Source: Polytrichum commune (taxonomy: Eukaryota; Streptophyta; Polytrichopsida; Polytrichales; Polytrichaceae). Taken from it: a stretch of 64,000 nt of DNA. Below are positions 11,875 to 24,100 of the stretch, one piece after another. Numbering within the stretch: the first letter of the stretch is position 1; the number at the start of each line of letters is the position of its first letter. The DNA is taken from contig OX485804.1 of NCBI GenBank assembly GCA_950295325.1, positions 39,742,001-39,806,000 on the forward strand, read 5' to 3'. The translations under genes were made by a program, and so were the position numbers. Under the pieces are notes generated by a model. The model searched no databases and was not told the DNA's origin. It was given only the letters and a program-made list of their open reading frames with translations.

Positions 11875-14800
11875 TCACCTTTGACTCCCTTCATCTTCGC
11901 ACTTTGCTAATGGGATCTCGAGACTGACCTTGAAGTAGCATTGACCCTCGTCCCGCACGTACTGGACATCGCCATTCATCAGGCTCACGAGCTTCCGACA
12001 CATATTCAACCCTAGCCCTTCTTGTGTCATGCCTCGGCCTCTATCAAACATCTCTTGAACCAGCTCATCAGGAAGACCAGCTCCCGGATGTGTGACCCTG
12101 CAATTCAGGAGCAAAAGTTCAAAGCAGTGGAACAACAGAAAGGCACAAAGCACTTCAGCCACAGAATTTGAGGCACTTACCACTATGCCCAAGGGCCATG
12201 ACCATAAAATCGTGAGGGCCCTTGTAACTATTCCGAAGGCCATATCATAGACATTTGAAATTAAATTTTGTGTGGTCACAGCCCTTCAGTGTAGCTGAAA
12301 GACGTATGCCACCGGGCTCTCATTGAAAAGTTATTTCATTAGCTTCCTATTCATGTAGGACCTTCTACACAAAAAGTTATGATAAATCAAGGTTGCGATG
12401 AGATTTTGAAGTGTCATGGTCTCCCGATTTTGTGTTGGACCCACCTTTTCAAGGTGGGCTTGACACAAAATCCGATAGTCCATAAAACATCATCCATTGC
12501 ATGTAATGTAGAGTTTGTTTATCCATTCAAACTTCCCTGGATTTCAGATTTCAACGGTCACAGCCCTCAAGCTCTAGTATAAAGAGCCCATTATTAAGAA
12601 CACTCTGAAAAAAATGCTCCATAAGGGTGAAAAACTACCTGATTTCCAGGTGCACAACATGCATACTGTTTCCGAGCCGTTTCCGTGTGGGGACCACTTT
12701 GATTCCAACCCAGCCATCTGTGGAAGGCGTGAAGCGCACTGCATTCAGCAAAAAGTCTGAAAGCACTTGCTGCAACCGAACCTGATCCCCAAATAGGCGC
12801 ATATCTTTTATTTCCCGGGGAGTCTCTCGGATGATCTGGAGGCCCTTCTCCCGGGACGTTATCATGCCTTGGCTGACGATAGCATCCATGACTGTGCTCA
12901 TCTCAAACTCCTTTGTATCCAGCTCTAAGTACCTGGAGCAACAAGAAAACATCACTTGGTATCAATTTTAACAACTCGAACAAGAGGCAACACTGCAATT
13001 GATCAAGATACAGATTCTCTGTCAGCTATCACAAAGGCCCTCCATTCTGTTGAAGCTATGGAACCTAGAATGGTGTACATATTTTAATCACATAGTCCAA
13101 TCTCATCATGATGTGTCCTTTGTGGCGTCCAGTCTTAAACAAAAAACTTGCAATATATCACTCAAATTTAGGTGTCCGAGTAAGAAGAGTGGCCACGTAA
13201 GGCCCAGACACATTAACTGTGCCAATAGCCCTAGGAGTAATAAAAGATGCCCAGAATGGGAAAACAAGATGCAAGTAATTGTTCAAATATCACTTACCCA
13301 TCCTCAATACTTTCCAGATCCATGTCATTGAGAATTTTCCTCAACTGAAGCTCACATACTTCACTAGTTTCCAAAAACTGTCTCTGATCTTCGGTGAGAT
13401 CAGTATCCTCCAAAAGGTTACGTGTGAATGTGATTCCATACAACGGGTTCTTAATCTCTTGTCGAATGTAGGCAAGCTCCTTTAGCTTAGCAATTGCAAC
13501 CTTCTCAGTGGCCTGTTGTACTTGGAGAGCCTGCAGATCACAAAATAAATCCAGGTAAATTGTCAAACTGTCACCAAAATCATTTATATTCTTCAGTCAC
13601 ACTGTTTTAAAATTTTCTATTGAATGTTCAGGTGGGGGCAAATGCTCATCTCCAGAGAAGAACACCTGCTGTAGCTCCAAACTTGCAATGTGTAAGAAGC
13701 AAAAGATGCCAGTTACGACTCCATCAGTGTTGCAGCGTTTGTTGGTTGTGACAAGAGCCTCAATGAGCTTTCCTTGTCGATTCAAAAAAGAGATAGGAAA
13801 CTTGTCAGCATCCTGGCCATCCATGGTTGTGTTCAGGACTATCATGAACTTTGTCATGTCATCTTGGCTCCTCAGCCGGCAGCACATCATCTGTACACCA
13901 AAAATCTCCCCAACCAGCATCTTCCCTAGAACCTGGAGGCACAGCCCTAAGTCAGGCATGATAAGAACTTGAATACTATTCTAAACAGACCTCATTTTCG
14001 CCAGGGAACAACATTAAGCAGGTTTAACCCAAACGCCCACAACTGGAGAGCAGTCTAGACTTAATGCAACTCCTATGGTCACTGGAAAAATAATTCTCTC
14101 AATAATTGGCTTTCTAGGTTTTGGGGGGGCAAGGCCGCATGCTCATTCCACCCACAAAGCCCGTATGTTTCCATATCCTTATTGCCCAGAAGCAACTCTC
14201 TTCACCCCTTCCCACCCTCAAGAATTGAGGATCAAAAGACTTGAAAGGGTCATCTCTCTATATAAATAATCAGTGGGCAATGAATATTTATGATACAAGT
14301 AGGTTCTTATGTTTGACATGAGCAAGTGGCATTGGCCCAAAAACCTTTTGAAGCCGATTATTGAATAAATCACTTTGAAGTAACCAGAGGAGTTGCTCTT
14401 GCGACAAAAATGGTGAGAAGGGTTCGGAACTGCACATGCCAAGAAAATGAGGTGGCATGGTTTTTACCTCCTCTCGTTTCCACCCAGACAGATTTTCCAT
14501 AGCCGGGTTCCACTCAGAACAAGAACCAAACTCATCAGCACCAAATATAGGAGGAATAAGAGGATGAGGGTTTTGCACTATAGTCTTGTAATCTCCCTGA
14601 ATGCGAGTGAACTTGTCCATGAACAATTTTTGGCCAGTCACATCCTGGCCCACGAAACAGACGCCCACCACATTGTCCGCGATATCTCGGCTGGAGCAGG
14701 CATTCACAATGAGAATCACTGCCGCTTTCTCTATCTGAGTGCCAAATGTCCTCAGCTTGATCTCCACATTCTGCTCTTCCTCACCTGACACAAAACCCAG

Positions 14801-17789
14801 AAAGACCTTCAACACAAATTTACAAACTGAAGCAACCAGATCACCTTGCCACCGGTTGCAGTTGAAATTTAAAAAAATTGCAAGTGCTGTTGATAGTGGA
14901 GAACTTCAGACATTGATGACTAGTTACAAAGAGATGAAAATCCAAGAGAATGGTCTGGACTAAGGCCCCCTTTACACTAGGGAGGTTTGAGAGCTCAAAG
15001 AAAGGAGCCTTCTCATTGGCAGAAAGGAGCCTCTTACGCATGCTTGTTCACTCAAATCCACTTTACACATAAGCTCACATCTTTGAGAGCTTGAACTTTT
15101 TCTAGGCTTGCAACGCTTCAATGGTGCCTTGATGGATCCCATGTGGAGAAACTACGACAAGCTCTCGGCCAAAATCCTAAGCTATCTCATGGAAGAGAGT
15201 TTGAGCTCACTTTCTGAGCTCCAAGCCAACGGGCTTTCAAGCATTTGTTGGCTTGTCATGAATCTTCTTGATTTACTTAGTATTATTTTCCCCTTTCATA
15301 ACTGACTTTGAGGATGGCCATTTTACACTTGCTCAAAACTATTGAGAACTTGAATATTGGTGAAGCTCTGAATAGTTTGAGCTTCGGATAAATGCTTGTC
15401 AACTCCAAGTATCGAACTCTTAATAACTAAAAGTACAAGCTCTCAACTTGAGCTCTAATGTAAAGGGGGCATAACTGCAACAAAAGCAACCAGTGCACCT
15501 CGCCAACAGTTGCAGTGGACATCAAAATTGCCAGTAGTGGAGAAGTGATCACTGATCTCCGAAGTTTCAGAGAGATAGTAACCCAAGAGAAGGGTCTGGA
15601 CTAACTACAAAATAAATTGAAGACAACTTCCCAGAAGCAACCACATCACCTCCTCACCTGTTGCAGTTGACATCAAAATTGACCGGAAAGATAGGAACCC
15701 AAGAAAAAGGTCTGAACTAATTGCTGCAACATTATGAGAGAATAAAAGCACCTTGCAAGGCCAGATACAGGAGCTTCTCAACAACGCCAGCCGAGTCTTC
15801 CAGAACAAGATCCTTGACCAGCGACCGCCCCATTGCATCACCAACAGGTAACCCAGTGAGTTCAGCAACTTTAGCATTCCAGCCATTGATGGAACCATTA
15901 GAATCAACAGCCAGAATTGGAGCAGTTGCAGTTTCAATAAGCCGCACCATCTCATTCGCCACGGTACTCAACTCATCCATGCCATGAAGCTTCAGATCAT
16001 TCAACCGTGCATGAATCATGGTTTTGGTATCACTGTCATCAATATCCTGGAATGAACCACGAAGAATGAGCTGCAGAGAATGTATGGCATCCATTTCCAC
16101 ATCTTCCCATGGCAAACTCCGCCGCTTCACCACCTCCAGAAAAGCTTTGAATGAGCTTCTGGGGTGCATTTTGCGACCGTCATCTTTATCCCCGGGGTCA
16201 TGTTTGGCACCTCCCCACTTCAGCTCCTTCGCGGTGTGGGACCTGAACCAGAAGAGAAAATCTTTGGAAGTGATTTTGGCAGCTGCCATGCCGCAAATTG
16301 CGTCACCAAGCTGAGATGCCCCCGGGTAGCTTGCATCCGCTAAGCTGTCTGTGCTTAACCCTGTGGAGTCTTTGTGATGCTCAAGCAACCAGTTGGCTAT
16401 GTCCTTAATCTGACCTTCGGTGGGGGTGGTTCCCAAAAGCCAGAACCGGCTGCCGTAGTAAAGAGCAGCACCATCGCACTTGACAAGGTCCATGATATTC
16501 GGTGTCTGGGAGACAATCCCGATCGGTGCATCTCGAAGCAACATGTCACAGAGTAGGGTTTGTGTTCGGAGAATGTGCTTCTCCCGCATTTGAGCAGCTA
16601 ACTCTACTTCCATGTTGAGCTGTAACCCAAACACCTGCATTAGAAACTCACAAGCAGATCGAAGAGGATAGGTTACGGTTCGGGGAGAAGTGTGATGACA
16701 CACAACTAAACCCCAAAGCTTCCTCCCTTTCTGGATGTAACCCCTAGCATCTTCGTCGTTATCATTGATGATGACCGCCATCACCAGGGAGGCTATGGAT
16801 CCCATGTTCCCCATGTACTGCGCATGGCATCCATGTGGAGCACGTAAGGTGGATCCAGCCAAACTCAATTGCTGCCTCAAATCTTTGTCCTGGATCACCT
16901 TCACCGGAGGTGCATGGCAATCCGCAATCATCCTAACCCTGTTCTTCATGAACAAGAACCGGGAGGCTTGCGGAATGTCTGTTGCAGGGTAATGTAACCA
17001 TAAATAGGGCTCAAGCTCCGAACGACAAATCTCCGCAACAACCTCCCCATGCTCATCTTCGTGAAATTTGTAAGCCATCACCCGGTCATACCCCGTTAGA
17101 CCCCGAACCTCCTCCACTACGGTGTCGCACAGCAGCCCAATGTCACCTCCGGGTAAGGCTTGAAGGCGGCTGATGGCTTTCGCTGCAAGCTTGTGTGACT
17201 GCAACGCACCAGCGGCAGAGACTGCCACATTTTCCATTTTCACAGGCTCAAAGTCAATGACTATGCCTATGTCGATGCGATGTGCGATGGCGTAGAATGG
17301 CTTCCCGGAGCTTCGACAGAACACCGAGATGGGGTTCTGCAGACTTATGTCGACCGCAAGAGCTGCTTTGTCAAGTGCAGCAGCACTCGAAGGAGTGAAG
17401 AGGGTTCGGGCATCCGTGCCAATCTCCAGCATGTTTTCTTGCCCGATGCTGGGGACAGCTTGTGGCATCAAATCAAGCATCTCCGATGCATTTTCGCTGT
17501 ATGCGATGACCCGGAAGAATTGCTCTTCGACTGCCAGCATGCATCCGAAGGATTGGGTTAACCCCCCTCGTTGAATGCGTTGGAGATATGCGGTGACTTG
17601 TTGCGGGGGCACCGAACCAGCAGAATTGTTGACTCCCACAGATCTCGTGTAGTCGAATGAGTCACCCGTATTTCCCCCATCCTCATATACGGCTTGTAAT
17701 TTCGCATCTGCGGTCGCCTGCGCAACCCTCACACTGTGCTTCGATTTTCCTGAGCTTCCAGCAGAATGTGCCTTTTTCGGTGTTGACAT
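11875..17789 (-). CDS. PHY: Phytochrome, red/far-red photoreceptor, six coding exons
   Basis: Exons in transcript order: 17789-15752, 14784-14468, 13932-13666, 13530-13298, 12932-12639 and 12097-11875. All junctions are GT-AG, the sum is 3372 bp, and it encodes 1123 residues, the normal length. Phytochromes bind a bilin and switch between Pr and Pfr in cytosol and nucleus (established). Domains: Ser-rich N-terminal extension, PAS (about 75-185), GAF (about 220-400) with [11 protein letters not shown] and the chromophore Cys321 in APHGCH, PHY (about 410-590) with tongue motifs LKWGG and HPRSSF, two PAS repeats (about 620-875) and a histidine-kinase-related module. In the kinase-like part EIKNPLYG has Asn where a true kinase has His, as in other plant phytochromes. 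Unusual residues: Trp264 in [11 protein letters not shown] (normally Gly), Cys255 (normally basic) and Gln307 in RQQLSLAGS (normally Pro). The frame is open throughout, so the gene is probably functional. Confidence 0.96.
12214..12590. mobile_element. Probable Harbinger-like MITE in phytochrome intron 5
   Basis: The right end, read on the minus strand from about 12590, starts gggctctttatactagagcttgagggct. This matches the terminus of the 61569 element (gggccactttacactagagcttgcgggcc). The centre holds the same kind of hairpin module as the element at 352-955. The left end, near gagggcccttg, is uncertain and I could not define a target duplication. Confidence 0.45.
12416..12483. repeat. Hairpin module in phytochrome intron 5
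   Basis: A near-palindrome atggtctcccgattttgtgt ... acacaaaatccgatagtccat closes on a ccaccttttcaaggtgg loop region. It has the same architecture and partly the same sequence as the hairpin at 538-606. Confidence 0.7.
13060..13195 (+). repeat. Dispersed repeat fragment, copy 2, in phytochrome intron 4
   Basis: It matches the stretch at 161-300 in motif order: gaacctagaa, then cacatagtccaatctcat, then cactcaaa.ttaggtgt. It lies wholly within the intron at 12933-13297. Confidence 0.5.
14826..15722. repeat. Three diverged direct repeats in phytochrome intron 1
   Basis: A unit of about 95-140 bp occurs at about 14826-14963, 15476-15604 and 15630-15722. Shared words are gaagcaacca..tcacct, gttgcagt.gacatcaaaattg and aagagaa.ggtctg.actaa. 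The copies differ by small deletions. The MITE at 14964-15471 separates the first copy from the second and inserted exactly at the ctggactaa end of copy 1. Confidence 0.65.
14964..15471. mobile_element. Tourist/Harbinger-like MITE in phytochrome intron 1
   Basis: The termini are GGCCCCCTTTACACTAG and TAATGTAAAGGGGGCA, an imperfect inverted repeat. TAA flanks it at 14961-14963 and 15472-15474. The 508-bp length, TIRs and 3-bp TAA target fit PIF/Harbinger MITEs. It has no coding capacity and lies entirely within intron 1, so the mRNA need not be affected. Confidence 0.7.
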
Positions 17790-19185
17790 CGTGCATACTC
17801 ACTCAAACCTCTTCGGCCAGACAGACATACACTCTTCGGCCACTTCCTACACCGATGATGCCATCGTCATAATAATTTCGGTCACAAATTTGGTGGCCCA
17901 ATTTACTATCAGGTAATTCATAAGCCATCCATTCTCGAAACCACTCTCTTTGCACTCCACCGGTGACGCAACCTCAAACGGCTGTCGAGTATTCAATTCT
18001 CGCACTTATTCAATTTCTTCAATTTCTTCCACGACTTCAAATTGGTCTTCCAACCTCTGTGATACAACCTAATTTGAACGCCTGCAAAAACAGCGCACAA
18101 GAGAGTAAGCAAGCAAGCAATCAAACTCCGCAGCAACCTGGAAGCAGTCGCAATCGCCTAGAATAAAAAAGAATATGCAACACCATTAACATCCTCATCG
18201 TCATCATCTCTCCAGATACGGTGATGTGATCATCATCCAGAGTATAGGTGAACCACCATGCGTGACGAATATACGTAACCCCAGCGTCACACAAGGAATA
18301 ATAATACATCAATGTGCCCCCCGAGACAGACTTAACTGCAACATCGATGTTAAGAAGGCGACCGCCTGATCACAAGAAGCAGGAGTACTAACTTGGTCAC
18401 AACCGGTACTCAATTGACCCTGATCTGTCTGTGCTTATGCTCACTTAACCAAGATGCAGAGAGGAGGCAATAAGAGCGCATCGAGAGCTTCCAGGATACT
18501 CCACAAAAACTAAGTGACTACTACCCTAATTCGCTCATTTTCTTCCGCAACTCGATCGGCAGCCAAAACCCGGGATGGAGGTACAAGTTTGGGTAGGGTG
18601 TTTGTACACTAAATTGGACGCGGCAAATCGAGAAAGAATGGCCGTACCACTAAAACCCAAAACTCAATCTATCTTCTTCCACGAAGTCTACCGTGTGGAG
18701 TACTGTTTCTACTATCACCATGTGATCGGAGCTACAACGGTCCATTAACCCATCCTACGAAGCTCTTGTACTAAAAAAATCCTCCAATTCACTTCCGAAA
18801 CCCCTCCGCTCCGCTCCGACTCATTCACCCGTGATGCGTCGTTCAAAAGCCTTCTCTTCACTCAATTCCTTAACCTTGGAGGCTGCTTGCACATCTGGTC
18901 CTTCTAACCAAGTCCCTCACACATCCAAGATGCCCATCACGATAGCGCCCGCATCAAACAAAACCGCTACTCCGACTTGAACACGACCTACTACAAACAT
19001 TCCCCAACTAGCAGACACTCTCTCAACTCTCGAGAGATCTAGCTCATCTAACTAGCTAGCGAGCTAGATAGTTTCCTCAGCTCATCACACTCACTCTCAT
19101 CGACCACGGCAGTCACAAACGGTCCGAGTTGGCCCCAATTACATTCACCCGCCGATCACACCACCCCAAGTCTCACCTACGATTT
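17790..19185 (-). promoter_or_regulatory. Phytochrome 5' flank (leader and promoter, not resolved)
   Basis: This DNA lies directly upstream of the phytochrome ATG. Phytochrome genes often have long, sometimes spliced leaders (family knowledge). A possible acceptor, CTTCCAG/GTTGCTG on the minus strand, lies near 18142. No TATA box or start site could be placed with confidence, and no other gene is visible. Confidence 0.35.
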
Positions 19186-19189
19186 GAGC

Positions 19190-19810
19190 AGATAGGGTTC
19201 GGACCGAGCGCTCCACCACCACCACCACCGCACCGAGAACCACTCCGCCTCTTCCTAAGCTTCCCTTTGTCACCCCCCGGAGCTCCACCAACGCCCTCAC
19301 CACCACTACCAAACACCACCCCCACCACCACTACTCTTACCCCTCCCCCTCCCCCTCCCCGACCTTCACTATGCTCCCAGCCCACCCCCACCCCCCACCT
19401 CGCCAGATTCGATCCAGCAACCCCCACCTCCTGCAATCAGCGCCCAAAACTGGGCGTTTCGGGGGGCGCTAATCTTAGGAGCCTGGAGGACGAAGTGTTC
19501 GATGGTTGATGGGCGCCACTCGTGGCGAGGCCAGTCGTTACAGCTGGGGAGGAGCTAGTGAGAGGATGCTTGGGGGGTGGAGGGGGCGGGATGTTTGAGA
19601 GCTGTGGAAGATGCTGCAACGAACGAACGATCGAACGAACGAGGTGCCGGAGTGGAGAAGAAGGAGAAGGAGAAGGAGAAGGAGAAGAAGGGAAGAAGAA
19701 GGCTGCAAAGGGAACAAAAGGGCGCAGGAATGGGATGGGGCACAGGAGAGCAGACAAAAAGGTGAGTTGGGGAGAGAAGAGTGTTTGTAGGGGAGTGGGG
19801 AGCCTCTAAT
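19190..19810. repeat. Low-complexity, strand-skewed GC-rich tract
   Basis: 19200-19440 is C-rich with ccaccaccacc and tccccctccccc runs. 19619-19645 carries cgaacgaacgatcgaacgaacg. 19657-19700 is (gaagga)n-like. Open frames here, including proline-rich ones, are explained by composition. The tract marks a sharp local change from the AT-rich surroundings. Confidence 0.7.
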
Positions 19811-19932
19811 TATGATAGAGGGGGTAACTATATGTAGTACTACTAGAGACTTGGTTAATTAGGCATTGTTTATTCATATATTTATACACATATTATGCTC
19901 TTGCCATGTGCCACGCTCACCACAACAACATG

Positions 19933-21125
19933 CATAAGTAAGTAGTCGATTTAGGATCATTTTATATAGCCCTCTTACGGCCGATTCCAAGCCCTCGGAG
20001 ATCTCGAAGCGCGATAAAGTTACGGTGTGATGTTGTTGTTGTTGTTGTTTAGGTCCTACGTATGAACCGGCTCGGTTTCGTAAGTTGTTCATACGGAATC
20101 AAACTTCTTAGAGTGGTCATTTACCAATCTAATTGTGTTTCGTGGAAACGTTTGTTTTAGCACAGGAGAACAGACAATGGTGAGTTGGGAGAGAGAGTCT
20201 TTTTTTTGGGGGGGGGGGCAGTTGATGGTAGGTAGGTGAGGTGATTATCTATAGGGACTTGATTGATTCGGTGTGATGTATATATTTCTTATGCTCTTTG
20301 CCATGTGCCCTGCTACATGTATAAGTAGCACAGGTGGGGCACTCTATAAGATTTCCGTGCACCACATGTATCGGAGGGGTATTTGTTTAGGGGTTATTTA
20401 TTTCCAAGGCATGAATTAAAGGCCCCTATAAGTTGATGGTAGATGAGGTGATTATCTGTAGGGACTTGATTGATTCGGTGTGATGTATATATTTATTCTG
20501 CTCTTTGCCATGTGCCCTGCTACATGTATAAGTAGCACGGGTGGGGCACTCTATAAGATTTCCATGCATCACATGCATCGGAGGGGTATTTGTTTAGGGG
20601 TTATTTACTTCCAAGGCATGAATTAAAGGCCCCTATAAGTAGTCGATTTAGGATCGTTTTATATAGCCCTCTTACGGCCGATTCCAAGCCCTCGGAGATC
20701 TCAAAGCGCGATAAAGTTACGGTGTTGTTGTTGTTGGTGTTGTTGGCGTTGGCGTTGTTGTGGTCCTACGTATGAACTAGTTCGGTTTCTTAAGTTGTTC
20801 ATACAAAATCAAACTCCTTAGAGTGGTCATTTACCAATCTAGTTGTGTTTCGTGGAAACGTTTATTTCAACACATGAGAGCAGACAATAGTGAGTTGGGG
20901 GAGAGAGTTTGGGGGGGAGTTGATGATAGATGAGGTGATTATCTGTAGGGATTTGATTGATTCGGTGAAATGTATATATTTAGCATGTTCTTTGCCATGT
21001 GCCTTGCTACATGTATAAGTAGCACGGGTGGGGCACTCCATGAGATTTTTGTGCACCACATGTGTCGGAGGGGTGTTTACATGTTTAGGGGCTATTTACT
21101 TCCAAGGCATGAATTAAAGGCTCCT
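19933..21125. repeat. Locally duplicated block array, two unit types
   Basis: Unit C is about 205 bp: gatgaggtgattatct.tagggacttg to ccaaggcatgaattaaagg. It occurs at about 20226-20432, 20432-20638 and 20922-21125. Unit D starts gtagtcgatttaggatc.ttttatatagccctcttacggcc, runs through a (gtt)n microsatellite and ends near gagcagacaat.gtgagttgg. It occurs at about 19933-20225 and 20636-20920. The order is D-C-C-D-C. A diverged partial D copy lies at 22985-23180. Confidence 0.75.
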
Positions 21126-24100
21126 TATAATTACCTAATTCTCTAAAATGGCCTACTTTTCTTTGCACCTTACCATTACTCCTATTCCCCATGCCAATGC
21201 AATTTATGGTGGTTTATATTCTTTATAAGTAATACAAAATAATCATTGTCCATACATGCAACTATTCCACGCATGGTTCCATACAACCTATTGCATAAAA
21301 CTTGTACTTGAGGATCAAATTACATAACACAATAACATGTTTTTCCACGTACGTCCAACGCGTTTGTCATCTATCCAAAGTGCAACATGCTTACAAACAT
21401 ATCACACCAAACATAAACCCTATGATCCTAGAATTCGACCCTTGGTTAATTCTATCAAAAAGCAACGGCCCGCATTTTGTGGCTATCTACTTCACTTGTA
21501 ATGGGACTTGGGGAGGTGACTATCAAAATTTTAGAAACCACTTGAGATTAAATATATATATATATATATATATATATCAATTTAATTTGTTGAGGGTAAA
21601 AAATATAATTTCGTTAGATCTACCATAGCATTGGAAATATGTCCCCTACATGATTATATGTAAAATAAGGTGGTGAATAATTCCTTCGTTTTAGTAATCA
21701 GTAGAAAAAAATAGGGTTATAGATATTGGATCCCCCTAAAGGTGTGTAGTAGGATCAATAAGATAATTATAGATTTGTATTTAGCTTTCTTGTATTTGAA
21801 TGTAATTTTTTTTATAGGTAGTTTTGCAAAATTCTATGTCTTGTTACAACTAATTCTAATTCTTGTTTTGTTCTATCCATGTTTACAACTTATCCATGCT
21901 AGCTTGTAAATTCTATTATCTCCATGTTTATTAGTAACCCTTTAACTAGTACCCAAATGCTATTGGTTGTGTTTTGAATGGTATTTTGAATGGTTTAGGA
22001 TTGGTAAAACTAATTGAAACCAATTGAATGACAACCCAAGGTGTGCACTATTCATTAAAACCAAGCATCACGTGCGTGCATGCCCCTTATTAAAATACCC
22101 CTGTATACATTTTATTTTTGCTAAAATCAAGCAATATACTTACAAATCTCATTGCTTCAAAATACATTTCCATACATACACAAGGGTCCAAAAACAAATA
22201 CAGAAATTGTATATAACATGTGTACAAATGTTTGGAAATGCAAAAATATGGCCCTATTATATGTATAATATCAAATCATGGATTTTTAGTTATAAAGTCG
22301 TTACTTAGTGGATGAAAAAACACATGATTCTTGGTCCAGGTCTAACTTGAACGCGTAAACGCGTAAATGCGTACTTTACATATATTTTTCTATAGCCTCA
22401 TGTATATCTACTTCTTGCTTAATAGCAATATGTCTCTTGTATGTACATTTTGTACATGCTTGTTTTAAATAATACCCCTTTTGTGCACCCACGTGTATAA
22501 ATACAGTACTTGAACAGTGCACTCCCTGGGAATGACAAGATGGATGGTATGGAATGTTTGTTGCTCACATAGTCGATTTTGCAATGCTATAGTATTTTGT
22601 CCACTATTTGGTACTTGCACAATTTATAAAAAAAAGTATGGTGCCAAAAATTAGCATCTCTAAATAATTACAAATAAATATAGGGTGCTAAAAAATATGT
22701 CAAAGTAGCTTTATATCTACAAATAGGGCATGAAAAAATACCGAGAGGTGCATAAATATCCCCTCATTAAATATCCCATTTTCGCACGTGGTTGCAAAAC
22801 GTAAGGGAGTGTGATCGCCTCGAGTGATGGGATTGTGTACTTCTAATGGACCCTTTATTATTTGAGATTCCTTTATAATTTTTATTTAAAATGAATTTAA
22901 TCTTCCCTATATTATGCCGCGCATTGTTTGTAAAATGCACTAAGTCCCCGAGAATAGAGATATTAAAGTGAGATAAAGATATGTTATGTTGTTTACATAC
23001 GTATGGACCGGCTTACTTTCTCAAGTTGTTGATACAAAATCAACAATCCTTAGAGTGGTAAGCTACCAACCTAATTATATTTTGGGGAAGTGTTTATTTA
23101 GCATGGGAGAATAGACAAGGGTGAGTTGGGGAGAGAATTTGAAGGGGGGTGGGGAGCTTCTACTTATGATAGAGGTAATTATTTGTAGGGACTTGAATAA
23201 TTAGGTATGATGTATATTTGCTCCTTGTGTGTGTTACTACACATATATACATATATATAAGAGTAGTAATCTATATAGTCTTCTTCCAAACTATTCCCTC
23301 AAGTGAAAAAAAACACAAAGATCTCGAGGAGGGATAAGCTACGGTAAAATAGGGACATATGAACTGGTTCACTCCCATATACCGTACATTCAAAATCAAA
23401 ATTCTAGGCCATTCACCAACATGGCTATATTCCCTAAAAATGTCTATTGAGCATAAATACAATTATTACCAAGTGTTGCAAGGAATTAGCTTGGTTGGTA
23501 AGTACCAAAGAGGCCAAGATTGAGTTACCTAATGACCGATTTGGTTCAAATTCATCTTCGTTCAAAAAAGAGGAGCAAACAAGGTCCTCACATTATATGC
23601 GCCAAGCTTTGTAGAAGGTAAAGGGTGAACCAATTGTTGCCAACTATGGCAACCAGTGGGGCTCAAACTTGTTCTCTGCGGAGAACATGTAGACACTATG
23701 ACAATGTAAAACCATGGCACCTAAAACCCGGCCTGCACGACCCGCCCCCCATTGTGCCGGTTGCAAGAGGAACCAACATGTGACATGTTATGTAATGTCA
23801 CTAGTACATGATATGTACTGCATAACATGTGATTAATCGGAACATTGCATATGCGACATTGGCATGACATGGTCAAGCATGGTCATGCCATGCATACTAA
23901 TATCATGACATCATGTACCATGCCAACCTATATCTCCTATAAGGGGGGGGAGGAGTTATCATTGATACCCATCTTCATCATATCCTTGCACTCATTGTGC
24001 GATCTCTTAGATGTTTTGTTGATGTTGTTAGGGTGTACATTGATGTTTCAAATGGGTTTAAAGGCACAAGTAGGCTTCTTGGAGTGCTTAGGCATAGGTG

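Noticed and set aside
19129-19509. 126-codon proline/threonine-rich open frame
   Set aside because: It is explained by the C-rich low-complexity tract; there is no domain and all frames are open because of composition.
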